This document shows, piece by piece, positions 1 to 11,108 of a stretch of 64,000 bases of DNA. Position 1 is the stretch's first letter, and each line of letters begins with the position of its first letter. The translations under genes were made by a program, and so were the position numbers. The notes beneath the pieces are model-generated. The model was not told the origin of the DNA, searched no databases, and was given only the letters and a program-made list of their open reading frames with translations. Origin of the DNA: Phascolarctos cinereus (lineage: Eukaryota; Chordata; Mammalia; Diprotodontia; Phascolarctidae); assembly GCF_002099425.1 (NCBI RefSeq), contig NW_018344126.1, forward strand, positions 6,480,001 through 6,544,000. The letters run 5' to 3'.

Positions 1-595
1 ATAAATTAAAATATGAATCCAGATAATTAAATTCATTTAATTGAGGTCAGTCTTCAATGAAAGCAGCATAGCAATTTTGGAGTTTCTGACAATAGCCTGA
101 GCACATTTACATAGATTTAAAAAGTACATATTCTTACAGAATTCTAATTTTATACATGTGCATCTTTTTTAAAGGGAGGTGTTGATATTTAACAGATCTG
201 TGAATTTAGGACTTAGAGGTATTAAATGGAGCATTTCTTCTACAGCAAATTAACTTACCAAGAAGCTACTTAACTTAACATCCAGAAAAAAGACCATGAA
301 TTAAAATCTATATAGTTTATGAGGCAATGCTTTATAGAGTCAGGGGAAAGGAAAAAAAGAAAAATTTAAAAAAAAGAAAATTTAGTGGTGAAAGTCTACC
401 TAAATAAGGACTAAAGCAGCCAAGAACCTCAATGTTACTGAGCAACAACCTGGAAAAAAAAAAGTTTGGTGGCACTCTACCATGCCCCATTAGATAATAC
501 TTCCTTTGTTTTGAGCTCTTTCCTTTCTTTCTCTTTCTTCTTTTCTGTCCTTGTTCCTCTCTCTCTCTTCCCATATAGAGCTCATTTTGAGATTA
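1..595. other. AT-rich DNA, nothing recognised
   Basis: No repeat family, RNA gene or credible coding frame is visible. Positions 330-560 are purine-rich on one strand and pyrimidine-rich further on, which leaves an 80-codon frame on the minus strand whose lysine-rich then phenylalanine-rich translation is typical of low-complexity DNA. Confidence 0.5.
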
Positions 596-599
596 GAAT

Positions 600-705
600 G
601 AATTAGATTCTAGTCCCAACCTCTGATCCTGGCTAGTGATCTTGGGCAATTTTCTAAGACTTTAAGTAGTATGGTTAAAGTAGTTTCCTCATACAAGAGT
701 TCCCT
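600..705 (+). mobile_element. degenerate MIR-like SINE fragment
   Basis: A stretch reads like the core of a MIR/CORE-SINE: a 'tctagtcccaac' segment, then a weakened 'cttgggcaa...ttct' segment. It is short and diverged, so it could be a chance match. From 706 to about 1019 nothing else is recognised. Confidence 0.35.
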
Positions 706-1019
706 TCATCAATGAAACCATAAGTCTAGTCCTCTACACACTCTCTTGATGATCTTCTTTCTTCTCCAGATATATTCTACAATATCAAATATGGTCCAAG
801 TCCTCACAATTCCAAAGATCCTGACCCAACAGATCATTCTATCTTTTTTGTGCTCATTTCTCCACTATGGATTAACATAGAAAAATATTCTAGATAAAAC
901 TTAAATATAGCCACAGGAATGCCTAGAGTATCAGCGAGGTATATTGACATATCCTGGAGGAGAATTCCCATTGATCCTTGTCATGGGAGCAAGGGAAAGG
1001 GTCAAAGATAATCCAGCTT

Positions 1020-1292
1020 CCTGCCAATTTGCCCACCAATTGGGAAATATCTGAAGAAGTTGTGGTATATGAATGTAATAGAATACTATTGTGTTGTAAG
1101 AAATGATGAGCAGGCAGAGTTCATAAAAACCTGGAGAGAACTGCATGAACTAATGCTGAGTGAAGTGAGAACATTGTAAACAGTAATAGCAACACTGTGC
1201 GATTATTAACTTTGATAGACTTAGCTCTTCTTAGTAATGCAAGGATCTAAGACAGCTCTAAAAGATTCATGATGAAAAATGCTGTCCACATC

Positions 1293-1331
<39 letters not shown>

Positions 1332-1595
1332 GTCTTAATGTGTATTGAAGCATATTATTTTCTCTCTCTTTTTTTTTTTATTACTCCTTTCTCATGGTTT
1401 CTCCCACTGGTTATAATTCTTCTTTACAACATGACTAGTGTGAAAAGAGTTTCAATATGAATATATATGTAGAGCCTATATCAAACTGCATGACATCTTG
1501 GGGTGGGGGCAGAGGAGAGATGAGGAGAAAATTTGTTATTTAAAATCTTATGGAAGTGAATGTTGAAAAGTAAAAATAAATAAATTTTACAAAAA
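1020..1595 (+). mobile_element. L1 LINE, 5'-truncated 3' end
   Basis: This matches the end of ORF2 and the 3'UTR of the other L1 copies in the window (compare 7700-8265, 11109-11586 and the complement of 14591-15110). Shared landmarks in order are the ORF2 tail encoding 'vvYeCN..l', the 'aaaacctggagaga' block, the 'gatgaaaaatgctgtccacatcca' region, the 'aatatg...gcctatatcaaa' block and a G-rich 'ggggtgggggcagagg' tract, ending in an A/T tail. Loss of the 5' part is usual for LINE insertions. A (CA)n run has expanded inside it. Confidence 0.85.
1299..1329. repeat. (AC)n microsatellite, about 15 units
   Basis: An uninterrupted AC run lies inside the L1 3'UTR, so it grew after the LINE insertion. 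Confidence 0.97.
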
Positions 1596-1604
1596 ATTAC
1601 CAGA

Positions 1605-1860
1605 GGTAGCTGGTATCCCAGTTGATATAGAGCTGGCCCTATAATCAGGAATATCTGAGTTCAAATCTGGCCTCATATACTGTATGACCCTAAGCAAGTT
1701 ACTTAACCTCATTTCCCTTAGCTAAAAATGGATTAAAAAAAAGCACCTCGTTCACTGGCGTTTTTGAAGATTGAATAAGATAATGCTTGTAAAAAGACAA
1801 AAAGTACTTAGCATAGTTCCTGGCATATAATAGGAGATATATAAATGCTCATTCTCCTTT
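1605..1860 (+). mobile_element. MIR/THER1-type CORE-SINE
   Basis: A tRNA-like head ('gttcaaatctggcctc') is followed by the CORE segment ('gcaagttacttaacctc') and a 3' end resembling the L2 tail ('cctggcatataataggag...ataaatgctc'). The near-complete layout but heavy divergence indicates an old therian SINE copied with L2 machinery. Confidence 0.75.
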
Positions 1861-1913
1861 CCTTAATATAATACATTAAGATATAATTGTTATATATAAT
1901 TTTTGAATTACAG

Positions 1914-2153
1914 CTAAAAGAACATGCTCAGTTTTGCTGGGTAGTAGATCATTGGCTGTAATCCAAGCTCCTTTGTTTTACAAAATATCATATTCCAAGC
2001 CCTTTGACCTTTTGATATAGAAGTTGCAAGGTCCTGCATAATCCTGACTGTGGTTCCACAATATTTGAAATATTTCTTTCTGGCTGCTTGCAGGATTTTC
2101 TTCTTGACCTGACAATTCTGGAATTTGGCCACAATATTCCTTGGCATTTTCAA
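1914..2153 (-). pseudogene. L1 ORF1p C-terminal domain remnant
   Basis: The translation contains PRNIVAKFQNCQVK, KILQAARKK, QDLATSI and ELGLQPMIYYPAKL, which line up with the nucleic-acid-binding C-terminal domain of L1 ORF1p (human ends in '...FQPRISYPAKLSF'). ORF1p coats L1 RNA as trimers. Upstream in the element the frame is interrupted by stops, and nothing downstream encodes ORF2, so it is a dead fragment. The ATG at 2153 is internal to the original ORF1, not a true start. Confidence 0.88.
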
Positions 2154-2300
2154 TTTGGGTTCTCTTTCAGGAGGTGATCAGTGGATTCTTTTGATGACTA
2201 TTTTACCCTCTGGTTCTAAGACCTCAGAGCAATTTTCCTTGATATTTCTTGAAAGATGCTGTCCAGGCTCTTTTTTTGATCATGGCTTATACGTGCACCA

Positions 2301-2464
2301 ATATATATATATATTTTTAATTTTTTTAGGCAATTGGGGTTAAGTGACTTGCCCAGGGTCACACAGCTAGTAAGTGTCAAGTATTTGGTCTGAGGGCAGA
2401 TTTGAACTGAGGTCCTTCTGACTTCACAGATGGTGCCCTATCCACTGTGCCACCTAGCTGCCCC
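2301..2464 (-). mobile_element. marsupial poly(A) tRNA-type SINE (WSINE-like)
   Basis: Read on the minus strand it starts GGGGCAGCTAGGTGGC, has a 'cacagtggata' box-A-like region, 'gttcaaatctg' box-B-like region, a 'gtgtgaccctgggcaa' block and an A-rich tail. It sits inside the L1 fragment. Flanks carry a short imperfect duplication ('accaata' on one side, 'accaaca' on the other), consistent with L1-driven insertion. Confidence 0.9.
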
Positions 2465-4019
2465 TAGACCAACAATTCTTAAATGATCTCTCCTGGATCT
2501 ATTTTCTAGGTCAGTTATTTTTCCAGCGAGATATTTTACATTTTCTTCAATTTTTTTTCTTCTTTTCATTTTACTTGACTGATTCTTGATGTCTCACAGA
2601 CTCATTAGCTTCCACTTGCCCAGTTCTAATTTGTAATGAATTGGTTTCTACTTTTTAAAAGAATTGGGTTTTTTTGGTGTACTTTTTTTGTTTCATTTTG
2701 TCAATTGTGTTTTTTAAAGAATTGTTTAATTTTTCTTCTATCTCTCTTATTTAACTTTTAAAATCCTTCTTGAGCTCTTTGAAGAAGGCTTTTCAGGCTT
2801 GAGACCAGTTCATATTCCCCTTTGAGGTTTTGGATGTGGGTATATTGACAATATTATACTCTCCTGAATTTATGTTTTTATCTTCCCTGTCACTAAGATG
2901 CTTCTCTATGGTCACTGTTTTTCTTTGTTGCTTTTTGCTTATGTTGTTTGCTTCTGGGGCACAAGGGGCACTGTACCACACTTCTTATGCTGGGGGGTAT
3001 GCCCTGGTTACTGGTTTTGTGTGCTGGGGCCTCAGGTGCTGGCAGTTGGAAGCTGTAGGGGTGTGATAGACTACCTGGTGCTGAGCTGAAGCTGGTGTTT
3101 ATGCTTGCCTGCTCCATTACCCTGGGGCTCAGTGTCTCCCACTGGTTTGCTGAGGCGGGGCTTGCCACTGGCTTACTGAGACACCTCCTGTCCTGTACTG
3201 GTCTCCTTTGGCCACAGTTAAGAGGGACCTTTCTCATTAATCCCCCTAGCCTCCTGAACTAAACTGCTGCACTTCATCTTTCTTCTGGCTCCACTATTTC
3301 AGGATTTTTCCTGGGGCAATAATCTCTGGGTTTTTCATGGTCAATAAGGGAAGGTGAAAGCGACTTACGGCTTTAACTTCAATCGTGGCTTCTGGAAATT
3401 GAAATAGGTGACTTTCAAACATTCTGTCTACGGACTGATAACTCCAGGAGCAGCTGCTGTCACTACCACTGCTACTGCTGATTTAGTGACTCCTAAGCCA
3501 GCTTCTGCTTTGCTGGGGCTGGGGCTGTATTGGCACTCCCTGCACTGGAATGTGCTTCTCTCTCACCCAGTTCTAACAGAATCCTCCTGCTGACATTATA
3601 AGTTGTCTCTTGTGTCTGTGGGTTGAGAAAAATAGAAACTGCCACTGCTGCCAGTGATTCAGTCCCCCGAGGCCTGCTCCAGCTTTGCTGGGGCCAGTTT
3701 TACCCTGGTACTGCCTGTGCTAGACTGTGCTCCTCTCTTAGCCTGGTGCGACACACTCTTCATGTCAACGTTCCAGGTTGTTGGGCTGGAAACCTGCCTT
3801 ACTCTGTCTCTTCGTGGGTTCTACAACTCTAGAATTTATTCAGTCACTTTGGTATTTGAAGGAGTTTGAGGAGAGCTCAGATGAATCCCTTCATTCACTC
3901 CATCATCTTGGCTCCATTCCCTAAATATGGTATTATATTATTAATGCATTGGTATTGCACTAACAAAGATTGAGTGACAATAGAAGTAAATGAGAGTCTT
4001 ATATCAACTACCTTCTCAC

Positions 4020-4130
4020 CTTTAACTTGATATTCATGCACAGCCTCATGTGTTTGTTCAGCTAAGTCAAAACGCAAGGAAGACAAATATTGTGGATCCT
4101 GTGCTAGACCGTAAGCTAGACTGTAAAGAC
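4020..4130 (-). other. weak candidate exon, function unknown
   Basis: On the minus strand 111 bp are open in one frame and flanked by a possible 3' splice site ('cttccccag') and a 5' splice site ('aaag/gtgaga'). The reading is phase 1-1 and includes LAYGLAQDPQYLSSLRFD followed by LAEQTHEAVHEYQVK, a mixed, protein-like composition unlike the low-complexity frames nearby. I do not recognise the protein. Against it: the acceptor has a poor pyrimidine tract, it abuts a MIR-like sliver at 4131-4165, and a frame this short can be open by chance. Confidence 0.2.
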
Positions 4131-4164
4131 CTGGGGAAGTAATTTAACTTCTGTGTCTCAGTTT

Positions 4165-4690
4165 TATAAAATTTCAGAGTTGGAAGTCTTCTCAGAGGTT
4201 ATCTATTCCAACTTGTATAAGATTCACTACCATAGCATAGCCACTAAGTGAGGTCCTCATGCCCTTTATTTTCTAAAGCAACTCATCCCAATTAAGGAAA
4301 TTCCAATGGTTCTCTTTCTGATCTCTAGGACAAAATATATAATTCTCTATCTGTCAGCTAAAGTTCTTCAGGTTCAGGCTACTTGATGTTCACTAGTAAC
4401 GACATCCAATCTCCTTCCTCTCTACCTTCAAATATCCAGTTTAAATTATTCTGTTACTTCCATCCATAATTGCTGGTTCCATCTCTGTGCCAACTGGAAT
4501 ATCTTCCATATGATCATCCATAAAATACTAGAAGATAACTATCAGCACTTCTATTTTTCCCCTTTTTTCTCCAAGTTAAACATCTCAAGTTCCTGCACTT
4601 GATCAATGGTACAGACCCAAAGCACTTCATCATGCTTTCATCATGCTTTCCTATAGATGCCTCCAGCTTATTAATGTCCATTCTAATATA
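4165..4690 (-). mobile_element. CR1/L3 LINE 3' region, degraded
   Basis: The plus strand opens with 'cagagttggaagtcttctcagaggttatc', which is the complement of the characteristic CR1/L3 3' end ('gatgacctctgaggtcccttccaactct'). It continues with blocks shared with 42000-42345 ('tgtgccaact', 'aagttaaacatctcaagttcctgcacttgatc'). No coding frame survives. Confidence 0.65.
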
Positions 4691-4711
4691 TGTTCATATA
4701 TGGTTTAAGCA

Positions 4712-4912
4712 GAAGACAGAATATCAGGACTATCACCTCTCAGACACTTATTAGCTGTGTCAACCTGGGCAAGTCACTTAACCCTACTTGCCTGAGTTCT
4801 TCAACTGTAAAATGAGCTGGAGAAGGAAATGGTAAACCACACTAGTATCTTTGCCAAGAAAACTCTAAATGGAGTCACAAAAAGTCAGACACAACTGAAA
4901 CTACTCAACAAT
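4712..4912 (+). mobile_element. MAR1-type SINE with RTE/BovB-like tail
   Basis: A CORE-SINE body ('cctgggcaagtcacttaaccc', 'ctgtaaaatgagctgg') leads into a tail reading 'agtatctttgccaagaaaac', then 'atggagtcacaaaaagtcagacacaactgaa'. That tail resembles the 3' end of BovB/RTE LINEs, as known for marsupial MAR1 SINEs. Related copies lie at 49670-49915 and, reversed, at 61668-61870. Confidence 0.85.
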
Positions 4913-4920
4913 TAAAAAAA

Positions 4921-5380
4921 ATTTTGGAACTTCATGTTTAACAAAGATATCTCAATAGTTGGAACACAGATTCAATAAGAAACTGTCAACTTCTATCATA
5001 TGTTTTGTTTTTAGGACAATTATATATACTATAGTTAAAATATAATAAGAAGGGAGAAAATTATTTTATATTTCTTTTTTCAGAAAAGTTAAAATCTAGG
5101 TAAAATGTTTATGTATCATTCTTGTAACCTTTTAGGAAACCCTGGCACCCACCTTGTCAAGACAAGACAGAATAGTTTGACATGACCTGAACTTGAAATC
5201 ATATTGATCACATCTTCCTTATTGTGGGTATTAAGTATTTAATTTTTTATTTTGTTTTGTTTTGTCCTTTCTAGTACACAGGACATTCTCTGTGGCAGAG
5301 AAAATGGAAAGAAAAAAATAAGAGTTGAGCAGCTGTGCATTTTTTTATTTATTAATTAAACCACCAAGTAGTAGTGATAC
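4921..5380. other. unique AT-rich DNA
   Basis: No repeat, RNA gene or coding frame recognised. Confidence 0.4.
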
Positions 5381-8265
5381 CCAGGAGCCAAAATGGTGGA
5401 GTAAGTTGTAAATTGCCACAACTCTCCCATATTTACCTCCAAACAATCATAAAGTAGTGCCCTAAAACAAATCCTAGGACAGAAGAACCAGCAAAAAGAT
5501 AGGGTGATATAATCTTTTAGCCCAAGAAACTTGGAAGATTGGCAAGAAAGGTCTATCTTCTTAGGGAAAAGGAAAACAGTCTAGGAGAGGAAGCATCCCA
5601 GCAAGCCAGCAAAAAGCCTCACCTCAGCAAACCAGGGAGAGATCTTCAGCCCCAGTGAGGTGGAGCACTCAAACATCACTACTTCAAATGCCTCAGCATA
5701 GCCAGGGGAATGTGCAGACTCAAGCAGTGGCACCAGGCCACACACTTCAACATAGCCCCAGGCAAACACAGAGCCACCAGCCCTACTGGGGCCTAAGAGA
5801 ATAGGCAGCTGCCAGCACTGGTGCCAGACCACATGCTTCAGCTTAGCGCAGGCAAAAAGGCAGCCTCCGGTGTCCAGACCACCATATAGTTCAGTGCAGC
5901 CCCAAGGAAATGCAGAAACACCCTACCGGTCTCAGACAACACCAGATCCCGGCACTAGGACCCCAGCTCAGTACTAGGTAAGCTGCCAGACCCCGATGGC
6001 CTCCAGTACACCACCCCCTACAACAACAAAATTGATCTCTAATATCAAGACACAAGAGAAGCCAAAAAAGGTAAAAAGGAAGGAAAAAAAACACAAGGGA
6101 TTCAGTGGAGCTGAACTATTTCCATCCCTACATGTGAAGGTAATTCTTAAGAATTGTACCACTAGTAGTACAACTAGAAGGAATATACATAGACAGAGAG
6201 TACAGGTATAAGGTGAATTTGAGGGAATGACAAAAATAATTAAGTGATGAGAAAGAGGAGCACACTGGGTGCAGAAGGAAGGGGCAGGCATAACGGGATA
6301 AATTGTTTCAAATAAAGAGGTGGAAAAAAACCTAATAGAGTAGAGGGAAAGATGAGAGAGTGAGCAATGGGCATGGCTTGAATTTTGTTCTCACCATATT
6401 GGCTCAAAGAGGGAATAACATGCACGATCAGTTGAATATAGAAATCTATCTTACCCAACAGGTATATAGAAGTGGTGGAGATTAAGTGAAGGTGGGGGGT
6501 GGAAGACTGAAAAAAGAGAGGGCAGACCAGGAGAGGCAGTAGACAGAAGCAAAACACTGTTGAGGAGGGAGTGAAAGGAGAGAAAGAGGACAAACAGGAG
6601 GAAAAATAGGATGGAGGGAATTACTCAGTAATTATAACTGTGAATGTGAGTAGGATGAATTCTCCCATATAAAAGAAGCAGAGATCAGACTACTCTATTA
6701 AAAACCACAATCCTACAATATGTGGTTGGTAAGAAGCACACTTGAAGCAGAGGGACACACACAGAGTGAAGGTAAGGGATGGCAGCAGAATCTACTATGC
6801 TTCAGCTGAAGTTAAAAAAAAAGCAAAGATAGCAATCCTTGTCTCAGATGAAGAAAGAGCAAAAATAGACTTAATTAAAAGAGATATGGAAGGAAACTAT
6901 ATCTTTCTAAAAGGTACTATAGATAGTGAAGCAATATCAATACTAAATATATATGCACCAAGTGGTATAGCATCTAAATTCTTAAAGGAGAAGTTATGTG
7001 AGTTACAGGTTCATGACCAAATAAGAGAGAGAGCATTATGAAACAGAAAATAGATAATTTTGATTATAGTAAGTTAAAAAGCTTTTTCACAAACAAAACC
7101 AACACAACCAAGATGAGAAGGAAAGCAGAAAGCTGGGAAAAAATCTTTACAGTGTCTCTGATAAAGGCTTCATTTCTCAAATATTGAGAGAACTGAGTCA
7201 AATTTATAAGAATACAAGACATTTGCCAATTGATAAATGGTCAAAGGATATGAAGAGGCAGTTTTTAGATTAAAAAAATCAATTATATATATATATTATA
7301 TATATTATATGTATGCACATATGAAGAAGTGCTCCAAATCAGTTTTAATTACAGAAATGAAAATTAAAACAATTCTGAGATAATACCTCACTTCTATCAG
7401 ATTGGCTAATATGACAAAAAAAAAAGAAAAATGATAAATATTGGAGGTGATATGGGAAAATCAGGTCACCAATGCACTGTTGGTAGAATTGTGAACTGCT
7501 CCAACCATTCTGGAGACCAATTTGGAGAGCAATTTGGAACTATGCCCAAAGGGCAAACAATCTATGCATATCCTTTGATCCAGCAATACTACTACTGGCT
7601 CTGTATGTCAAAGAGATCATAAAAAGTGAAGAAGACATACATTTGCAAAAATATTTACAGTAGCTCTTTTTGTGGTAACAAAATATTGGAAATTGAGGGG
7701 ATGCCTGTCAATTTGAGAATGCTAAACAAGCTGTGGTATATGAATGTAATGGAATACTTTTGTGCAATAAAAAATGATGAACAGGCAGATATCAGAAAAA
7801 ACCTGGAAAGACTTATATGAATTGATTCAAAGTGAAATTAACAGAACCAGTAAAACATTGTACACAGTATCAGCAACATTCTGTGATGATCAACTGTGAG
7901 TGACTCAGCTCTTCTCAGCAACGCTATGGTCCAAAACAAATATAAAGGACTCATGAAGAAAAATTATATCCATATCCAGATAAAGAACTGAAGGACTCTG
8001 AATACAGATTGAAGATAAGGGTTTTTTTTTTCACTTAATTCTTTTCTGTGTTTTTTTTCCTTGTGATCTGTTTCTTCTTTCATAACTATGACTAATATGG
8101 AAATATGTTTTCATGATAGCACACATATAACCTATATCAAATTGCCTATCATTTTTGGAAGAGGGGAGGGGAGGGAAGGAAAAAAAAAATTAGAACTCAA
8201 AATCTTGCAAAAATGAATTCTAAAGATTGTCCTGACCTGTAATTGGGGAAAAATAAAATACTTTA
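5381..8265 (+). mobile_element. L1-derived LINE with large internal deletion
   Basis: It starts with the L1-type 5' end 'ggagccaaaatggtgg' and a leader of over 1 kb. It then carries the N-terminal and middle part of the ORF2 endonuclease (about 6600-7015), jumps to the ORF2 C-terminal segment (about 7035-7810), and ends in a standard 3'UTR with an A-rich tail. The reverse transcriptase centre is absent, so roughly 2.5 kb of ORF2 is missing compared with 14591-18570. A recognisable ORF1 is not seen either. The element cannot have moved by its own protein. The junction near 7015 changes from 'SKFLKEKLCELQ' to unrelated residues. Confidence 0.85.
6600..7015 (+). pseudogene. L1 ORF2 endonuclease domain remnant
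   Basis: Across interrupted frames the translation shows 'NPTICgw.EaHLKQRDTHRVKV', then 'RIYYASAEVKKKAKIAILVS', 'IDLIKRDMEGNYIFLKGT', 'SILNIYAPSGIASKFL'. This is the AP-endonuclease-like domain that nicks target DNA in L1 retrotransposition (human ORF2p: 'ETHLTCRDTHRLKIKGW...GVAIL...IKRDKEGHYIMVKG...LNIYAPN'). The first glutamine expected before EaHL reads as a stop. The domain ends abruptly at the internal deletion, before the 'GD.N.PLS..D' and 'SDH' motifs. Confidence 0.85.
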
Positions 8266-8269
8266 ACAA

Positions 8270-9075
8270 GAGAAAAAAACAGAGATGGGCTAAACCACTT
8301 TTAAGAGGTTGACTCTGCACTGAATGAATGGCTGGACATAATGCTTCTAAGTCTGTATAATTAAAATACTAGATGAAAGTTGGAATTCAAAAAGATCTTG
8401 ATAAGACTGAAAATTTGGTTGGATCTCAGACGAAATATAAATCCTGTCCATTTGTCTCTAAAGTAGAAGCCATAACCCATTCTTATATCTATGAACAATT
8501 TCTCATTTTTTTGTTTCACTTAACAGTGAAAATATCATTATTTATCCCATTTATTTCCTCTGATGTCATATTAACTTCTTGATCTCATCACAAGATTCAC
8601 ACTTACAAAGTACGATTAGCTAAATCAATGATTAGTATATTCTGAAAAAGATTCTTAGAGACCCCTTTTCTCTTCCCTACTACTATTTTGCCATTACTAC
8701 AAAAGAAAAACAGAGTACACCAGACTAAGGAGCATCATGTATTTTTCTTTGTTGCCCTCAGAATTCATCATCTAATGACCAAACTACTGGTTATCAGCAG
8801 ACAGTGACTGTCATTGGGTCTACTTGATGCCTTTTAAAAAATGGTAGAACTTGACAAAGCTTTGGTGGCACTGGTATAGTCTTTGAGAACCCATGATCAT
8901 CTCCTTACCAAGATGAAGAAGTCCTTGCTACTGGCAAATGAATCAGCCTCAGAAACTGACATGATTTTATGAGTGGACATGACTTTAAAGAAGAGGTATT
9001 AACATTTGTTTTGCTGATGAATTCCAAGGATCATGAAATTTTTCTTCAGATTTGTAATTGGAACCTTCTATATGT
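8270..9075. other. unique DNA, nothing recognised
   Basis: Moderately AT-rich sequence with no repeat or coding frame that I can name. Confidence 0.4.
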
Positions 9076-9079
9076 GTTG

Positions 9080-9210
9080 TCTCCCCCACTAGAATGTGAG
9101 GTCCTTGTGGGCAAGGAATGTCTTGCTTTTCTATTTGTATTTTCTACACTTAGAACAGTGCTTTGCAGTTAGTAAGTATTTAACAAATTCCTTTATTCAT
9201 TCATTTTTTC
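9080..9210 (+). mobile_element. L2 LINE 3' end
   Basis: Diagnostic L2 blocks in order: 'gaatgtgaggtccttgtgggca', 'tgtcttgcttttctatttgtatt', 'cttagaacagtgctttgca', 'agtaagtatttaacaaatt'. It is non-coding and ancient. Confidence 0.8.
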
Positions 9211-9214
9211 TGTG

Positions 9215-10500
9215 GAGTAATACAATAGACTTAATAAATGTACATTACTGAATTAATCTAGCACGGTGATCCCTCATTAAGAATATTCATTTTTCTGTTT
9301 CTAAACAATGTCAAAACAATTATTTGCAAGGTAGAAAAGTACTTTAGTAGTTCTTTTTTGTTAAATGATACTAAAAAGTTAGATTTTTTTTTGTCTTACT
9401 AATTTTTTTAAAAATTGAATTTACTAGATGTTTTAGTTTGCTGTAGGCACAGCCAAAGTGTACAGTAATTAAGAAGCTGATTTTGGATGGTACTTCAAAA
9501 CACACACCAACTTTGCCATATGTTTTCTATACTTGTCTACTTGTTTCTCAGGAACGTTATCTTCAGGCAACAATTTTGTTTCTCATGGCTGAAGTCACCT
9601 GCTGTGAAGCCAAATGGAATAAAAACCAGAGGTAAGCTTCCATCTGACCTTCACACTACTTACCTGTGCTCTAGGCACAGCCTCACACTGGGAGTCCAGA
9701 GAGAAACATGGAAGTAAAATTCTCAACCACAAAAGGCCTTATCTAGAACAGCATTCTTCAAAGATTCTTTTGAATGTCTGGCTGTTTACTGGCCTCTGAA
9801 CAAGGGGACATTTAGCTCCCAAATCAGCAGAAGGTGGGGGGTGTTTTGACATATTCTTCAGGGAGTCATGCTGCTGACTTTTGTATTACTCTAAAGTTCC
9901 TCCCATGGGACTAGTAGTTTGCCTTGTGAAAAGAGCACTGACTTAGTAAGCAGATCTGTTTTTAAGTATTTGTTATATCACTAACTGGAATGTTAGTGAA
10001 TGACTCTTAAATGGCAGTTGACCAGTTTGACAGGCCACTCTAACCTCACAATACTTTAGAATTAGGAAAGGCCTCCTGATCTAATCAACCCAGCAAGTGT
10101 CACATAAGTTACAGCACAAGTTGGGCTAATTTATGGACCAAGCAATGAAAGAAATTTGGGAAAGGGCGGGGATTCCCTTAGTAGTTCTGCTTTGCCGAGA
10201 TAGACAGGCTGGAGGAAGTAAAGACTTCACAACTGCTCATTTAATAAATTCCAACCTAGGTATATGGGTTATTCCACAGGGCAGGATAATGCCTATCTAT
10301 GTGTTAGTGTGATGTCAAGAAGGCAGCACAGAGACAATCATAGGGATTCATGGGACTTTTTTTGGAGGCTATACATGAGCAAGATCCCACCATGCCATAT
10401 GGAGAAAAAGAAAATACGTCTTACTTTTTTGGACATATAGAGGATTTGTTCTTAGATTATATGGGGAAGGGGAAGGCAGTTGTCACTCTGGCTTGACAGA
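9215..10500. other. unique DNA, nothing recognised
   Basis: Includes slightly GC-richer stretches (9600-9870, 10140-10400), but no splice-framed coding segment, RNA gene or repeat is recognised. Confidence 0.4.
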
Positions 10501-10504
10501 TATC

Positions 10505-10720
10505 AGGCTTAAAGAGAAGCTTGGTATGGTGGAGACAAAGCTCTAGACTTGGAGTCAGTAAATGTTATTTTCATTCCTGTCTCAGAGTCTTATTAGGTCT
10601 ATGACCCTGGGCAAGGCATTAAACCTCTCTGGGTCTCAGTTTGCTTATCTGTGATATGAGGCAGCAGGATTTGATGACCTCTGAGGTAATTTCTAATGAT
10701 AGATCAATGATCCTACGATT
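10505..10720 (+). mobile_element. MIR3-like SINE with L3/CR1-type tail
   Basis: Head 'tggagtcagtaaatg', CORE 'gaccctgggcaaggcattaaacctctctgggtctcagtttgc', then a tail 'ttgatgacctctgaggtaatttctaatgat...gatcc'. The tail matches the L3/CR1 3' end, unlike the L2-like tails of other MIRs here. Confidence 0.75.
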
Positions 10721-10724
10721 AGGG

Positions 10725-11108
10725 CATTCCAGAAACAGAAAGGCCAACTACTAGAATCAGAAGATAAGAAATGATCCTTAAAAAAGATAATCTGTGTAGA
10801 AGGAGTAGGTTAAGAAAACTTTTTATTTTGATAAGAGGGTCCTAAAGTTTTTATGAAGCAAAGGTGCACATTTTAATAGGGGGCACAGGTTTAAAAAAAT
10901 AGTCTAACATGGGGGATTTCCCCTTCTATATTCAATAGTAGTTAAGCCTTCATTAACATATTCATTTATTATGGTACCTCTCAAGTCAAATATGATATGA
11001 ATAAAATTAAACATTATTGTTGATTTAGAAAACAACCTGTTTAATCTGAGAAATAAAGCTAACAAAGAATGTGACAACTATTTTTAAGAATGAAAAAGGG
11101 GTGTTTTA
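10725..11108. other. unique AT-rich DNA plus L1 target site
   Basis: Nothing recognised, apart from the left copy of the L1 target-site duplication at 11092-11108. Confidence 0.4.

Larger units (their letters stand above)
1914..3925 (-). mobile_element. L1 LINE fragment: 5'UTR plus ORF1, lacking ORF2
   Basis: On the minus strand this begins at about 3925 with the L1 start 'ggagccaagatgatgg', runs through a GC-richer 5'UTR and then ORF1, and stops at the ORF1 C-terminus near 1914. It aligns by eye with 18600-19930: both share the 'ctgtccaggctcttttt' and 'tttgttgcttt' type landmarks and the region encoding 'GNMNWS.A'. The retained half is unusual, because most LINE copies lose the 5' end rather than the 3' end. 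A poly(A)-type SINE (2301-2464) is nested inside. Confidence 0.85.

Noticed and set aside
2313-2464. Possible tRNA gene
   Set aside because: The tRNA-like boxes belong to a SINE head; no cloverleaf with paired acceptor stem is evident, and the same applies to the other SINEs.
5891-6593. Several minus-strand frames of 67-117 codons
   Set aside because: They are antisense to the L1 leader and arise from its purine bias.
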